Shown: positions 35,601 through 46,139 of the stretch, piece after piece | Layout: every line of letters starts with the position of its first letter | Position numbering within the stretch: position 1 is the stretch's first letter | NCBI GenBank assembly: GCA_021234155.1 | Contig: JAJEKV010000308.1 | Location: forward strand, 1 to 64,000 | Origin: Isoetes taiwanensis | Lineage: Eukaryota > Streptophyta > Lycopodiopsida > Isoetales > Isoetaceae | Direction of reading: 5' to 3' | DNA length: 64,000 nucleotides | Notes under the pieces: generated by a model | Seen by the model: the letters and a program-made list of their open reading frames with translations, nothing else | Database searches by the model: none | Told to the model about the DNA's origin: nothing | Translations under genes and position numbers: made by a program

Positions 35601-36245
35601 TGAGCGCCGCCCAATGTTAATTCAAAAGCGGGTTTGGAACTTATAAGCTCTATCTTCTAGTGCGATATCATCATAGATTAGAATCTGAAGTAGAAATTAA
35701 CATGAGAAATGCGAGAGAAACAAGGATTTTTTTAGTCTTCTACTTTGATATGTTGTCGTTCAAATTTTATGCAATTTCGCATTTTCATTGTGATTTCTCT
35801 GAGTGTTTATTGTTTAGACAAGACTGGCAATTTTAGTTGTAAACAACCCACAAATAAGGATTAATCATATTTGGTTCAATTTTTCTATAGATTTTAAGTA
35901 AAACTTTAGACAGTTGAAGTTTGTGGAGTCAAATTTAGACCTTCAACTTTGCTTGAATGTAGGTATATAATTTTGATAAACTAGTTCTTGGATCCTCATT
36001 CTTAATTAGTAGCCGTTCTAAAACATGCAATATAGGCTAGGAAAGTACACATATTCTACAAATATTGCGGACATTTACTCCTACTAGCGAGGAAGAACTT
36101 GTTAAATAACATCCTTTGAATTTACGTTCATGCATGTTGCACTCTCAACCCATAACTATTCTTTTGATAATATGTTATATTGTCACCATTAGGAAATCAT
36201 AAGCTAACTTATTCTCGAAACTATATCTTTGCTAGACTAGCCCAT
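35600..36245 (+). repeat. Repeat family R3, second copy
   Basis: Direct copy of 33905-34720, about 1.7 kb downstream, with indels. It keeps a single copy of the segment that is doubled in the first. Confidence 0.75.
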
Positions 36246-36249
36246 ATTA

Positions 36250-36880
36250 TTGAGCCACCAATGACACCTCAGCGATTACCTCAATTTTGGTCTGTTTCAT
36301 GTGAAAAGTACTTACACTAGATGCAAATGCTTCACGCTTTTGTGGCTCCAAGCCTTTACCCGACATAGTATCTATCAAGGGATGTTTCATTGTATAATGA
36401 TAGCTATTTGGAGCGACAATTTTTTCTTATTTGTCTAGCGGATGCTTTAGTGGCGGGACGACCGACTCATCAAAGCAAAGCAGGGGAAAATTTGGACTAG
36501 TATCATAATGGAGCTAAAGGATTTTTTATCGAATTCTCACTTGTATAACTCAAGCTTTGTATGAGTCCTCTAAACCTTCAAGTCTTTTTCTTTTTACTCT
36601 TTCCAACTTGCTTTGAATATTATTTTCTTTGAGTAAGCAGTTTGTTTGCAGTGGTCTACTTTCTTGGCCCTGCTCAAACTATTGTCAGAAAGGCAGAACA
36701 ACGTCAACTTCCTTCTCCTTTGCATGTTATCCATGTCTTTTCTGGCCCATTAACACAGAAGTATATGTTGAGATAATTACCATGAAAAAATATAGAGCAA
36801 TTGCATCCATTCACAAAGGAGCACACCACCTCAGAACAGGCAGATGGGCTTGGAAAGAACGAGAAAATATGGTCTGGTCT
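36250..36880. other. No gene recognised
   Basis: A 104-codon frame (36629-36943) runs into repeat R2 and has no known domain, so I do not call it a gene. Confidence 0.3.
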
Positions 36881-37092
36881 ATTACACTGGACCTTATGCT
36901 CCTACAATACTTCTTCCATGCCGAGCACCAAAGATTTCTTTAGAAAAATTCCCATAAAGTCATAATATCAAATATTCTATTGTCTAGAAGTAGCAATTTG
37001 AATTGATTGTTAAAACATGACTTTGAACTATGATTTAAGCCATTTACCCTCCGGCCATGGAGGGCAACCCTTCGTGTGCAGCACCTTGTTTG
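36880..37092 (+). repeat. Repeat family R2, second copy
   Basis: Same orientation and same sharp right edge (caccttgtt) as 27738-27966, about 9.1 kb away. Here it is followed by unrelated T-rich DNA instead of the truncated LINE. Confidence 0.85.
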
Positions 37093-37680
37093 TGGTTGTT
37101 TCTAGTTGAATTTTTGTTTTTTTTATGTTTTTTATAGCAACATTTTCTAGCTTTTTTTTTTTAGATTGTTGAGGAAAACATTTACCAACAAAGATACCAG
37201 TACTTTTTCTTTTCGGATGGGTTGGCTATGAGTACTGTGTAGTAGGTGGTTGTTATTTATATCTTTATATAATCAGGTTGCATTTTTTTTTCTTTTAAAT
37301 CATTGGTTGTATGCAAAACTTAGATTTTGAAAAGTTGGGATTGCAAGGCAGACAATCTATTACAAGAACAATTATTCTATAACAGAAGATGTAAAGCATG
37401 ATAATTTAGACCAAGCGGTTGGAAAAAGACAAGGATTCAAAGTTGTAAAAAAAAAAAAAAAAAAATCTTAGAATGTTTCTTGCATCTGTCAATGCGGACT
37501 TTATTAACTAGTTTCATGCTTTCTTAATTTTGCATGGATAAGCAACTGGTGTTGACACTCGCATTTCATTTTTAGCAGCAAAGATCACATAAACCTAGAT
37601 GTCAACTTAAGAATAAATTTGAATGGCCACAAAACATCTCCTAATCAATACAAGAAGATACAAGAGCAATTGTTACCTGC
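37093..37680. other. Non-coding stretch with an A-run
   Basis: T-rich DNA and a run of 19 A at 37447-37465. No retroelement sequence could be tied to the run. Confidence 0.4.
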
Positions 37681-37695
37681 CGTTCGTAATAGCAA

Positions 37696-38167
37696 GATGC
37701 CCATATTTAGAGTCCGGGATATGGTATTTCTGGCCTTTTTTGGTGGTATTTCCAGCCACTCGTTATCAGTCAGGTGGTATTTTTGGCCAAAAAAGTGGTA
37801 TTTCCGGCCAAAAAATGGTATTTCCAGCCAAAGAAATGGTATTTTTGGCCAAAAAGTAGTATTCGGGCCAAAAACCAAAGCGTAAAGCTGGCGGTGAGCT
37901 AAGATCTTTGGTCTGATCGTTCTTGTAGCTCCGTGGTGGCTTGAACTACTTCAAAAACCCTTCTAATCACTTTGCCAACCTCTTTAAACACTAGTTTGAT
38001 GAAGAAAGGAAGCAATTTGAGCTCAAATAGAGACGGATTGATCCAAAAATGCCCCAAAAGCGGTTGGTTACGGGCTTGAAGCGTGAAGTGTACGATGGCT
38101 GATAATGGGTGGCGAAATACCATAAGAAAAGTAGGAAATACCACATCAGGACTCTACATATGGCGAT
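37696..38167. mobile_element. Small terminal-inverted-repeat transposon (MULE-like MITE), 472 bp
   Basis: The left end reads atgcccatatttagagtcc and the right end, complemented, reads atcgccatatgtagagtcc. These are imperfect inverted termini that continue into 'ggtatttc'. The 11-bp sequence cgtaatagcaa flanks both sides (37685-37695 and 38168-38178), a good target-site duplication. Its length and the termini fit the Mutator-like superfamily (usual duplication 8-11 bp). No transposase is encoded, so it would depend on another element for movement. The near-perfect duplication suggests a fairly recent insertion. Removing it rejoins 'cgtaatagcaatgcaaat'. Confidence 0.75.
37720..37876 (+). repeat. 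Minisatellite inside the transposon's left arm
   Basis: About seven units of 'tggtattt(c/t)(t/c)ggccaaaaa', about 20 bp each, are derived from the terminal sequence itself. The open frames here (37619-37885, both strands) are products of this repeat. Confidence 0.8.
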
Positions 38168-38199
38168 CGTAATAGCAATGCAAATAATCTGGTTTGTGT

Positions 38200-38895
38200 G
38201 AAACTTGGAAATGGCTCTTCTTCCAGCGACCCGATACGGTCAATTATCGAGTTACCAATGACCTTAGACCCATCATTAAAGATGAAATGGGAGATATCTC
38301 CCAAATACTGTTGCAATAAACACAAAGTTAAGAGACACATTTTCCATTGTCTCTAAATCAAAGCTTACTTTTCAAGATAATCGGTAGTATCCTCACCTTG
38401 GTGGTGATTTTTTCTAAATTCTGGTAGTCGATTGATGCGCATAAAGCACATCCTCATCATGTAATGCATCACCCGAAATATGGAGCAAAACTTGTAAGGA
38501 AAACTTACAATATGAACCCTCTAATCCTGCATTAGTAGCATTGAAAATATGAAGTCCCTTTTTCATGGCAAAAGAATGAATTTCATCACGAATATAAAAA
38601 CATTTGAATTATAAATTTGAACAATCCAAAAGCTGAGATACATGAACAACCATTTTAAATATTTAGGAGCAATGTTCCATAGACAATGTCTAAATGGCCA
38701 TCTATATGTTCCACCGGCTCCAAACCATCATTTAGTGTATCCCATCGTAAATATAAATCCAAGGTAAGCAAAAATTTGGATTCCGGATAAATGTTTGCCA
38801 ATGGAATGTTTGGTATGTCTTGATACCTTTGAGACTTGTTCAAACTTATTAGCGTCTCAAAATATACATTTTGTCGTATCAAAAATTCCATGAAA
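38200..38895 (-). other. Possible exons of an unrecognised gene hosting the transposon
   Basis: On the minus strand, a frame 38891-38655 reads LLTLDLYLRWDTLNDGLEPV then EHIDGHLDIVYGTLLLN. A second block follows an AG at 'attgcaacag' and reads YLGDISHFIFNDGSKVIGNS then IGSLEEEPFPSFTQTRLFAL. The composition is protein-like and one acceptor site is plausible. I do not recognise the family. The 37.7-kb transposon sits just downstream, inside the same reading direction. Confidence 0.3.
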
Positions 38896-39040
38896 TTTAT
38901 GGTTGTTCCCTTGCATGGCTACTACCCAATGACATTTAGTGTTTAGCGGTAGCAGTTGTATCCAAATGTAATAGACAACTTGATATACATATTGCATTAT
39001 GAAGTATCCTAAGGCTTGCAATAAATAATAGAATTAAAAA

Positions 39041-39062
39041 GGAAGGAAGGAAGGAAGGAAGG
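39041..39062 (+). repeat. (GGAA)n tail of the 39-44 kb LINE
   Basis: Five and a half GGAA units abut 'tattttttatagtccac', the LINE 3' terminus on the minus strand. In element sense the tail is (TTCC)n. Confidence 0.85.
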
Positions 39063-39989
39063 TATTTTTTATAGTCCACGGAGACCAATGGGTCTATGGG
39101 ACCCAATACAAAAGCGACAAGCGGATTACTACTTTCGGATTAAAAACCCAGATCAGAAGGGTTTTGAGGAAAAATCATGGCGACAATCGGCCTGTGACAA
39201 CAAGCTGTTCAATATCTGAAATGCAAAAACACACAAATATATACACTCATATGCTGGTACCCATAGTGCGATGTTGTAGCGGCCATCCCGCGGGGGCAAA
39301 AGGTGAGGCTCATGAGATCCGGTACCTCGAATATACGACCCTAGAACGCGTCTTGCCGGTGTGTTCATCGGCAAATGTAGGGGCAAGCCGGCCCGTACTA
39401 AAGGAGCGATATCTGGGCGGATGGTGAACCGGGCAACTCACGGAAAGTGTGAGACTCATCCTCAATGGCACCGTTTGGCAGCCGAGGCGAGCCTATCTCT
39501 TGGAGATGGTGGGCACTGTGCAAATGGAGGCAATGAGTCTGCGTTTTTCAGGAGGCATTATTTGGGAGCGAGGTAGAGGCTGCGAGGCCCGGGCTAGCGG
39601 GGTTGATGTGCTCCTTGTAATGGGCGTTTTGACCTGCTCTAGAGTGTAGGGGTCCCGAGCTTGCTAGCGAAACAAGTGTCCGGGTATTCACGCGAAGGCC
39701 TCTGTGTCCCACCCGCGCATCATTGCTCTGCCGCGTTCCATCTGGCGAACCAGCGATCTCTCTTACCCCTCAACAAGCCTGAGCGATCTGGGACCCCATT
39801 GCCACATCGTAAAAAAGCCAGTCGCGGGGCCGAGCATCACCCATATTAACCACTTTACGAAAGTAGGCGATGTGTCTATCAGGGCTGCCCGTGAAGGCAA
39901 GAATCCGAGTTTCAGCGAGAATCGATAGGGGGCTGAAGGTTTCACCCTTGTTGCCCGTGCCAAAATGCCTTACGCACCTGCTCCAAGTC

Positions 39990-41130
39990 ATTCAGTCGCC
40001 AAAGAGGCGACCCGGCCCCCAAACCTCGACCCGTCTGAAGGGCGGGCTCGATTTACTTTGCGAAAGCGGATGTGTGATGGCCCCAATCATAGAGCTCTGC
40101 TGGTGGTACATTGTTCTCCATGGCATAAAGCGCTTTCCGGCCTGCTATCACCCATGGCGGATGGGCGTCTCCCAGCGAGGCGAGGAGGGAACTCCACCTC
40201 TAGGTACTTATGCGTGGCGTGACCTCCGCGTACATCCCTCGATATGTGAGTGCGGGGCGTGGGGTGGCGTGAAAAGGATATGAGAACCACCACGGTCTTG
40301 GCGATTCCGCACATGTCATAGCTGGCGGAGAATGTGTCTAGGGCATCGGATGAGGCGCATAGCCCGGGGTGTGGGCGGAAGGTCAACATCGTCGCATAAA
40401 TGGTGGCGGATGACACAGTGCAAAAGCGTATGCCATCCCCCATGCTTTCGGTAAGCGGGGGCTCTAAGCGGGTCAATGTAGAGGCCAAAAGTGTTGGTGA
40501 GAGGGGCAGCCCTTGCCCGTCGGCTGCATCAAACAACTCTCATACGGCTTGTATATGGCATTACGCACTGGCGTGGCAGTGATTATTGTGATCTAACGGC
40601 TTTCGGGGGCCGTGTCGAAAGCCAGCGAAGTCCACAAGCGACAATACAAGTCTGCCCGATGGTTTGGTGTCTTCAATCGATGTCGCCGGTGTAAAGATAT
40701 GGTCAATCCTTGAGTGGCGGGGTCTAAAACATGCTTGTGTGAGGGCTTCTTTTGTCTGGCGCCTCTGCCCAGCGGGTCAATTCTTTTTCGAGAATGCCGA
40801 TAGCGGTTTGGCAAATCTTGAAGCCCGACCATGATCGTCCGGTAATTGGCGGACAATGTGGGTCGCCCACCTTGTGAATGGGGACAACCACCTTGTGGTC
40901 CATTGTGGGAAACCTTCTGCAATGCTACTGTTGAGCGGGGTAGTGAGGATCGGCACCCGGCACCGCCACGCCCATTTGGTAACTTCGGCACGCATGCCAT
41001 CGGGGTCGGTGCCTTCCCATTAGCCGGCCCGTTCGCGGGCCCTCCACAACATCCTCCTCCGAGAACCAATGGGGGGGCCATCCTGTGGGGGTATGGGCGT
41101 CTGGCGTCCACTGGTGGGTCATAGAGATGC
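39990..41130 (-). pseudogene. LINE reverse transcriptase domain, frameshifted
   Basis: Reading on the minus strand, SQGGRPTLSANYRTIMVG near 40920-40860 matches the reverse-transcriptase block around 'NYRPI'. HVLDPATQGL near 40735 and LYCRLWTSLAFDTAPESR near 40640 match the 'VDFxKAFDTVPR' catalytic aspartate region (AFD). GQGLPLSPTLLASTL near 40515 matches 'QGCPLSPTLF'. Then the YADD region is out of frame, followed by ALDTFSASYDMCGIAKTVVV near 40345 and THKYLEVEFPP near 40200. The order is right for palm and thumb. This enzyme would copy the element's RNA at a nicked chromosome site. At least three frame changes break it. Confidence 0.75.
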
Positions 41131-41589
41131 TACAAATACTGCTCCCCTTTGCGGGTGTGATGTCTTCTATAGGCTGGCCTTGAAGCACTATGCACCAAAA
41201 GGTTTGAGGATGAGTGTCGGCGGGCGAACATCTCCCCACGGTGCACGGCAGGGTACCGCGCCTTGTCTCCCGGATAGTAGCGATGCGTGTGTGGTGCTGG
41301 CGGTACACGGATCGAATGTGATAAATTTTGGCGTTCGTTCTTTACACTCGCATCAAACCACGGTTATGCGGAAAAGGTTCTTGTCCACGGCGGCTATGCG
41401 GGAGGAGGGGGAGTCTCCCAAAACATCATCGCGCATCCGTGGCACGGCTCAGTCAAGCTGATGCATGTCAGCTGCTCTAGTGTGAAGTGGGGAAATTCTT
41501 GCGAGGCGTCCATGAAGCATCTGGCGGCGTAGTCCTCTGCACAGCTCATAATCCGATCCCCTGGCGAGGATGGCGAGGGGTGGCATAGT

Positions 41590-42425
41590 GGGATTACGGC
41601 GGCTTGCCAAGCCATGTCAAATAAAGTGGGAGGTGATAAGTCGATCTCCTCATCCATTGTCGGTGCCCCCGGAAGCGGTGATGAGATGCATATCTTGCGC
41701 AGCTTCTGAGCACATAGTCCACCACACTAGACCCTCCCCACGATTTGTCACATGCGCAGGTGCACTTGTGAAGCGGGCCTTTGTGACATGGCATTGCAAA
41801 TTATCAAGTCAAAAAATACTGCATAGCAAGAGCAATGCCTTAAGCCGGTGACTTTGGTACGTCATCCGATCAGATCTCGTGGCGAGGGTTGCCTCTGCGG
41901 GGCGTAGGCTGCGGAGACATCGTCGTGAGAGGTCAAGTCTCATGGGCTGCTCTACTCTGTCCGTGCATTGAAATCCCCAAGAAGGGCGACCCTACCCAGC
42001 TGCTTGTGATCTTTGTATGTCATCATATAGATCGACATAAGGGTCCATCCTATCGCATCAGGGTAGCTCACGATAGAAGGTGCTCTGCGTGAGGGAAATA
42101 ATGGTGGCCAGAAAAGAGGGTTGCCCTTTGGTATTATGCACCGCGAACCCACAAAAGTACCGGTTGTGTTATGCGTCTTACGGAGGGTAACGAATGTGCC
42201 AAGGTTATGCGGTAGTAGCAAGCAACCCCACCATGACCCCTCGTCTGTCACGGTGTTGAAAGCCAGAAATGTTGGTAGCCGTGGATCGGGTAGCATGTGC
42301 CGGAGCATGCTCCCATGTCTCCATGAGAAAAGATGAAATCCATATCGGTACTGCCGCGAGGAGGCGTCCCCATACGCAAGGGAAGCCTCGACAATTCCAT
42401 GAGACCACCGGGAGGCACGAATTCC
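41590..42425 (-). pseudogene. LINE APE-type endonuclease domain, frameshifted
   Basis: The minus strand starts LPVVSWNCRGF at about 42425, the conserved first strand. METWEHA follows near 42330, where the catalytic glutamate lies. HRDRRGVMVGLLATTA lies near 42230. RVALLGDFNARTE lies near 41990-41955, the GDFN motif with catalytic Asp and Asn. SSVVDYVLRSCARY follows near 41740-41695, the S/T-x-x-D-Y motif. All main endonuclease motifs are present in order, on two or three frames. The protein nicks target DNA to prime integration. The C-terminal SDH motif is not clear to me. Confidence 0.8.
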
Positions 42426-42429
42426 TATT

Positions 42430-43830
42430 TGTCGGCGGTGATGGTATCAGTGGCTGATGTGGGGAGGAAGGAGCGGCGAAGTGAGTGAAGTATAGATGGG
42501 CCCGGAGGCAACATGTGGAGGCGTGGAGGTAGTGAGGGAGCGGCGAGGAGAAGGGGGCTGTGGTAGGGAAGCCGGGGGGCCCGTCGATTGCGATTGGGGC
42601 TCTGCGGGGACGCAGCGGCCCGTGCCCGAAAAATGGATCTGCGCGAACCAATCCTGCGGGCACCCCTTGGTGGCCGGAATGCCTCGACCACGACAAGCTC
42701 TGTCTGCATGCCTCATTTGTGCGGGTGTGAGGTCGGTCCGCGTCTGCGGGGGCGTCCCGCCGAAACATCTTGCCCTGGCGCAATATGGCATCCGCACTAG
42801 CGCATCCCCACGCGAATATGACAATGCGATTCTACGACTTCGGCCGAGCCCCATGGAGAGCTGCTTTCCGGAAATGTGGAAGTCGAGGGGAATGTCATCC
42901 GATGAATGTGTGTTGGATGTTGTGGCGAGAATCTCCCCCTCCTCTTACGGCATGCCTCGGACTACCAGTTGTGGCAGCCTCTCGTCGCACTCTTGGGATT
43001 CTGCGACTGTGGTTCAAAAGGTGGGTGAGGGCGGGGCTGTCTTTGGGGGGTGGTGGTGGTGTGGCTGGGATGGCGTGGGGTAGTCGTGGTCTGGCTGGCT
43101 GGCGTGCGGGTTGTGCATCTTGGGGGGTTGCGGGGGGTGGCGGTGCGGCGGCGTCCACCCTGTGAAGTGGGGGCTTCCGGCTCTTGCGGGGCCTGCTGCT
43201 GCTTGGCCATCTCATGCACTTCTTGCGCTGACTATGAACCTCGGTAGGGAGACCACGGCTCACGTCTATGGATGGTACGCCCCCCAGCCCTGGAGCTCCG
43301 GGCTCACAGTAGGGGGGCGTGCTCGAGCCCGACACCGCAGTACGTCCGGGCTGGAACTTGCTGCTCCGTCGTGTACTCGAAGAACCTGTGGGCTGGTTGT
43401 GCGCAAGAGCGGCCCTGCGGCTCCCGTGCCATGGTGGTGGCTTCCTCGACCCTCGGCTGAAGGAACCGCGGTGACCATCGTCTTGTGCATTGCCAGCTCC
43501 ATCTCTGTGTCATGGTGTCAGTGATGAACCGCGAGTCCCGCATGTCGGCCCGAGCTCCTGCACGGCATATTCTTTGTTGAAGTGTGCGGGCCAAGGCCAT
43601 CTTCTACGTGTTGTGTCTGCGGGTCTCAGGCCTGTAGTGCGGTTCTTCGACCACCGGTTGCCTTCGAGCACATGGGGTGCGAGGACTCCATCTCCCTTGC
43701 CATGCCGGTCCGGTGAACGCTTTGTTAGCCTCAATCGCGGGCCTTGTTAGCCTCCGCCCGCTTTGGCGTGGCTCAATTCTCTGCCGAGGCGGGAGTTCTA
43801 ATGTGAGTCGAGCAATCAATCCCTACAGCC
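42430..43830 (-). pseudogene. LINE ORF1-like region, proline/arginine rich
   Basis: Upstream of the endonuclease in element sense, frames 43819-43604, 43600-43304, 43335-42895 and 42854-42447 form a broken chain. One part is Pro-rich (VDAAAPPPPATPQDAQPARQ near 43160-43100). Near 42730-42670 the text ACRGRGIPATKGCPQDWF resembles a ruined CCHC zinc knuckle. This placement fits a nucleic-acid-binding ORF1 product. It is assigned by position and composition only. Confidence 0.4.
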
Positions 43831-43999
43831 CGGCTGGCCTTAGCCTTAGCCCAAACCTCCTTCTTCATGGAGGATGACTCTCCCCACATCCATGAGTGGT
43901 CGGGGACGTTTTTAAAGTGGCGGCCCCTACGCCTTAGTTTTCAGCTGGCCCATCTTACAGCGTAGCCATGACGGGGGTGTGTACGTCAAGCAAGGTTTA

Positions 44000-44165
44000 G
44001 GCTATGGCGAGGGGCATGTGGGGTCCGGCGTGGGGGCTAGGCGGTAGCTATGGTGAGCTATGGCATTTGTGGCGAGCTAGCTAGGCAAGGCCAAGGCGAT
44101 TGGTTGGGCTATGGCAATGTCGGGCAAATGTTGGAGCCTAGCTCAATATTATTACAATACCCTTG
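44000..44165. other. G-rich spacer
   Basis: 'gctatgg' words are reiterated between 44000 and 44130. No gene was seen. Confidence 0.35.
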
Positions 44166-44166
44166 A

Positions 44167-44380
44167 CTTCCAAAGGCTATGGGGTCTCTGGCTGTAAAAA
44201 GCATGCTTTCGAATCAATTTGAGGGACCCAAAATCCTTGGTCGAAGCACCTTTTGGGGTTTGTTACGTCTTGGTGACTTCAAAAGGCTATGGGATCTCGT
44301 TTGAAAAAGCGTTCTTTCGAATCCAATTTGGGGACCAAAATCCAGTTGAAGCACCTTTTGGGGGTTTGTGGGTTTTGGGG
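44167..44380 (+). repeat. 107-bp tandem duplication
   Basis: Two units start 'gacttc(c/a)aaaggctatggg' at about 44164 and 44274. Both continue 'ctttcgaatc(a/c)aattt' and 'gaagcaccttttgggg(t/g)'. A GA-rich tract (agagag words) follows at about 44385-44470. Confidence 0.85.
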
Positions 44381-44529
44381 CTAGAGAGAGATTGTAAACC
44401 CTAGAGAGAGAAAGCCCGAAGAAAAAGAGGGCGCTAGAGAGAGAGAGTGAGGGCGCTAGAGAGAGTGAGGAGAGTATTTGAATTGACTGGGAGGAGGGCA
44501 TTGTTGGTTTTTGCCTTGTCAACGAACAA

Positions 44530-45175
44530 CAAATGAAATAAACATGGCATTAGTCATGAACATACCATTAACAGTTCATATACACCTCCAATCAACTTGC
44601 TCAACTGCATCACCTTCTTGCTTGTAGTACTCATTAGATTCAGGTTCTTGTGCCACTACTGTCAAACGTTCCAAAATAGACTCATGACCTGATCATAATG
44701 GCATTGGTCAAGTTTGAACCAGTGGAGTTTTGGGCAATCAAATGCTTCACCCACTTACCTCTGCCAATCTATATAAGCTTGATTAAGCCTTGCGCATAGG
44801 ATCGAGAGTTCTTCCAACCATTTAACTTGAATTTGCCAGATTGAGATTACCATCAATAAGTTGACAAGATGCGGGCCTATTTTATTTTATGGAATAATTA
44901 ACTTACTCGGCTTCATTGTTGATGAACCTCTGGGTGCTTCTAATGTAAATTCATAATCCATAAACATAATCCTTAGCTATTTACGATTAGGCAGACGCAC
45001 TTAATCCATAGTCGACCACGATCGAAATCAAAGGCGTTTGGCAATTTTGGAGGGATTTTGTAATTTTCATAGCCATTCATGTATCCAACGGTGTTTGCCG
45101 ATTTTTGCTGATGTGTTAAGGCACGTCGACAACTTTACTTATATTTACATTTCCAAGTTTCACAGAATGAACATA
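44530..45175. other. No gene recognised
   Basis: AT-rich DNA; no repeats or domains were noticed. Confidence 0.35.
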
Positions 45176-45179
45176 AGAT

Positions 45180-45320
45180 GTTCAATTAGTGCTTTACAAT
45201 TATGGTTCTACATATGCTCATGGCCTTCTTTCCTTTAAGAATCTTATCAGTTCGATTAGTGCTCTACAATTGTGCTTCTACATATGCTCACATCTTTTAT
45301 TCTTTCAGATTTTTTGCCAA
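45180..45320 (+). repeat. 72-bp tandem duplication
   Basis: 'ttagtgctntacaatt' and 'cttctacatatgctca' occur in order at about 45185 and 45257. The similar frames 45038-45425 follow from this duplication. Confidence 0.8.
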
Positions 45321-45754
45321 GCGCACAAAAGCCAAGTGCCTCTACGAGTACCTTATATCGGCCACAAAAACTATAATGTTGTGTTGGTGCATTTCCTTAT
45401 TATGAACAATTTGCCCACTGTTTAAAAGAACATTCTCAATTAAAGTAGCTTCATCTAATGCATGAAAATGCTAAAAGGTATTGGTTTTTCAGCAAATAAG
45501 GAGTCGTCTTCTTACAACGTTATTCGCATTTCGAAGCTTCACGCATCACCAACGGACTTCCACTATTGATTTTGTGTATCGTTGGCTCTCTATGACATCC
45601 ATGAGATGAGTTCTAAACCTCATTGCCTTATTATGCACCATTTGAGGTGTCATAGGTGTTGGATTTGTTTGGTTGATAATGATCAAATGCCATAGTCAAC
45701 CAGTTATGGTTGCAGATCCTACTATTGCTTCCTCAATGACAAAAAGATTTGGTA

Positions 45755-46130
45755 TGGATTAGGCTTTTAAGAGAAGTGATATTCAACATTATAAGTTAAA
45801 CTTATCATGGGTCGTGAATTAGTAGCTGAGATAGAGATGCTTAGCTGTATGCATCACCACAATTTAGCCAAACTTATAGGAATATGCACAAGAGGTTGCA
45901 CTCACTGTTTGGTGTATGAATTGATTCCTAATAGAAGCATAAAATCACATCATGGCATGGTAACTTGGCATTGTTGAAACTATAAGCAATTCAAACATTT
46001 AAGTTTTGCACGTATATAATATGATGTTGCCACTTTATACTTCAGATGCAGATAAAGAAACATCGCCTCGTGATGGAAAGTTTGTCTAAAATTTGCATTA
46101 GGTGCAGTACCAGGTCGTGCTTATCCAAAA
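45755..46130 (+). pseudogene. Receptor-like protein kinase fragment with retained intron
   Basis: From 45810 the plus strand reads GRELVAEIEMLSCMHHHNLA, then KLIGICTRGC, CLVYELIPNRSIKSHHG. This corresponds to the alpha-C helix and following strands of a plant receptor-like kinase domain ('EVEMLSRLHHRNLVKLIGIC'). It is closest, by memory, to the PERK/ALE2 group. A GT donor follows at 45960 and an AG lies at 46044-46045. Then DADKETSPRDG is followed by a one-base frame change and LKFALGAVPGRAYP, equal to 'LKIALGAARGLAYL'. The ATP-binding loop upstream and the catalytic HRD loop downstream are absent. Retention of the intron implies a DNA-level duplicate or gene remnant, not a reverse-transcribed copy. 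Confidence 0.75.
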
Positions 46131-46139
46131 GTTTTTTAT

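Larger units (their letters stand above)
39063..43900 (-). mobile_element. Near full-length non-LTR retrotransposon (LINE), minus strand
   Basis: A GC-rich block of about 4.8 kb lies in AT-rich surroundings. From 5' to 3' on the minus strand it holds a proline/arginine-rich ORF1 region, an endonuclease, a reverse transcriptase, a C-terminal IEDESH knuckle, a 3' untranslated hairpin, and a (TTCC)n tail in place of poly(A). Truncated relatives lie at 9562-10262 and 54783-54842. The 5' limit near 43.9 kb is set only by composition. All frames contain frameshifts, so the copy is inactive. The GC contrast suggests it is younger than the AT-rich L1-type remnant at 1-3290, or less affected by cytosine deamination. 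Confidence 0.8.

Noticed and set aside
42496-43524. Long plus-strand frames in the GC-rich block
   Set aside because: They lie antisense to the LINE ORF1/endonuclease region, whose motifs are on the minus strand.
44214-44522. Serine/leucine-rich minus frame over 102 codons
   Set aside because: It is produced by the 107-bp tandem duplication and the GA-rich tract.
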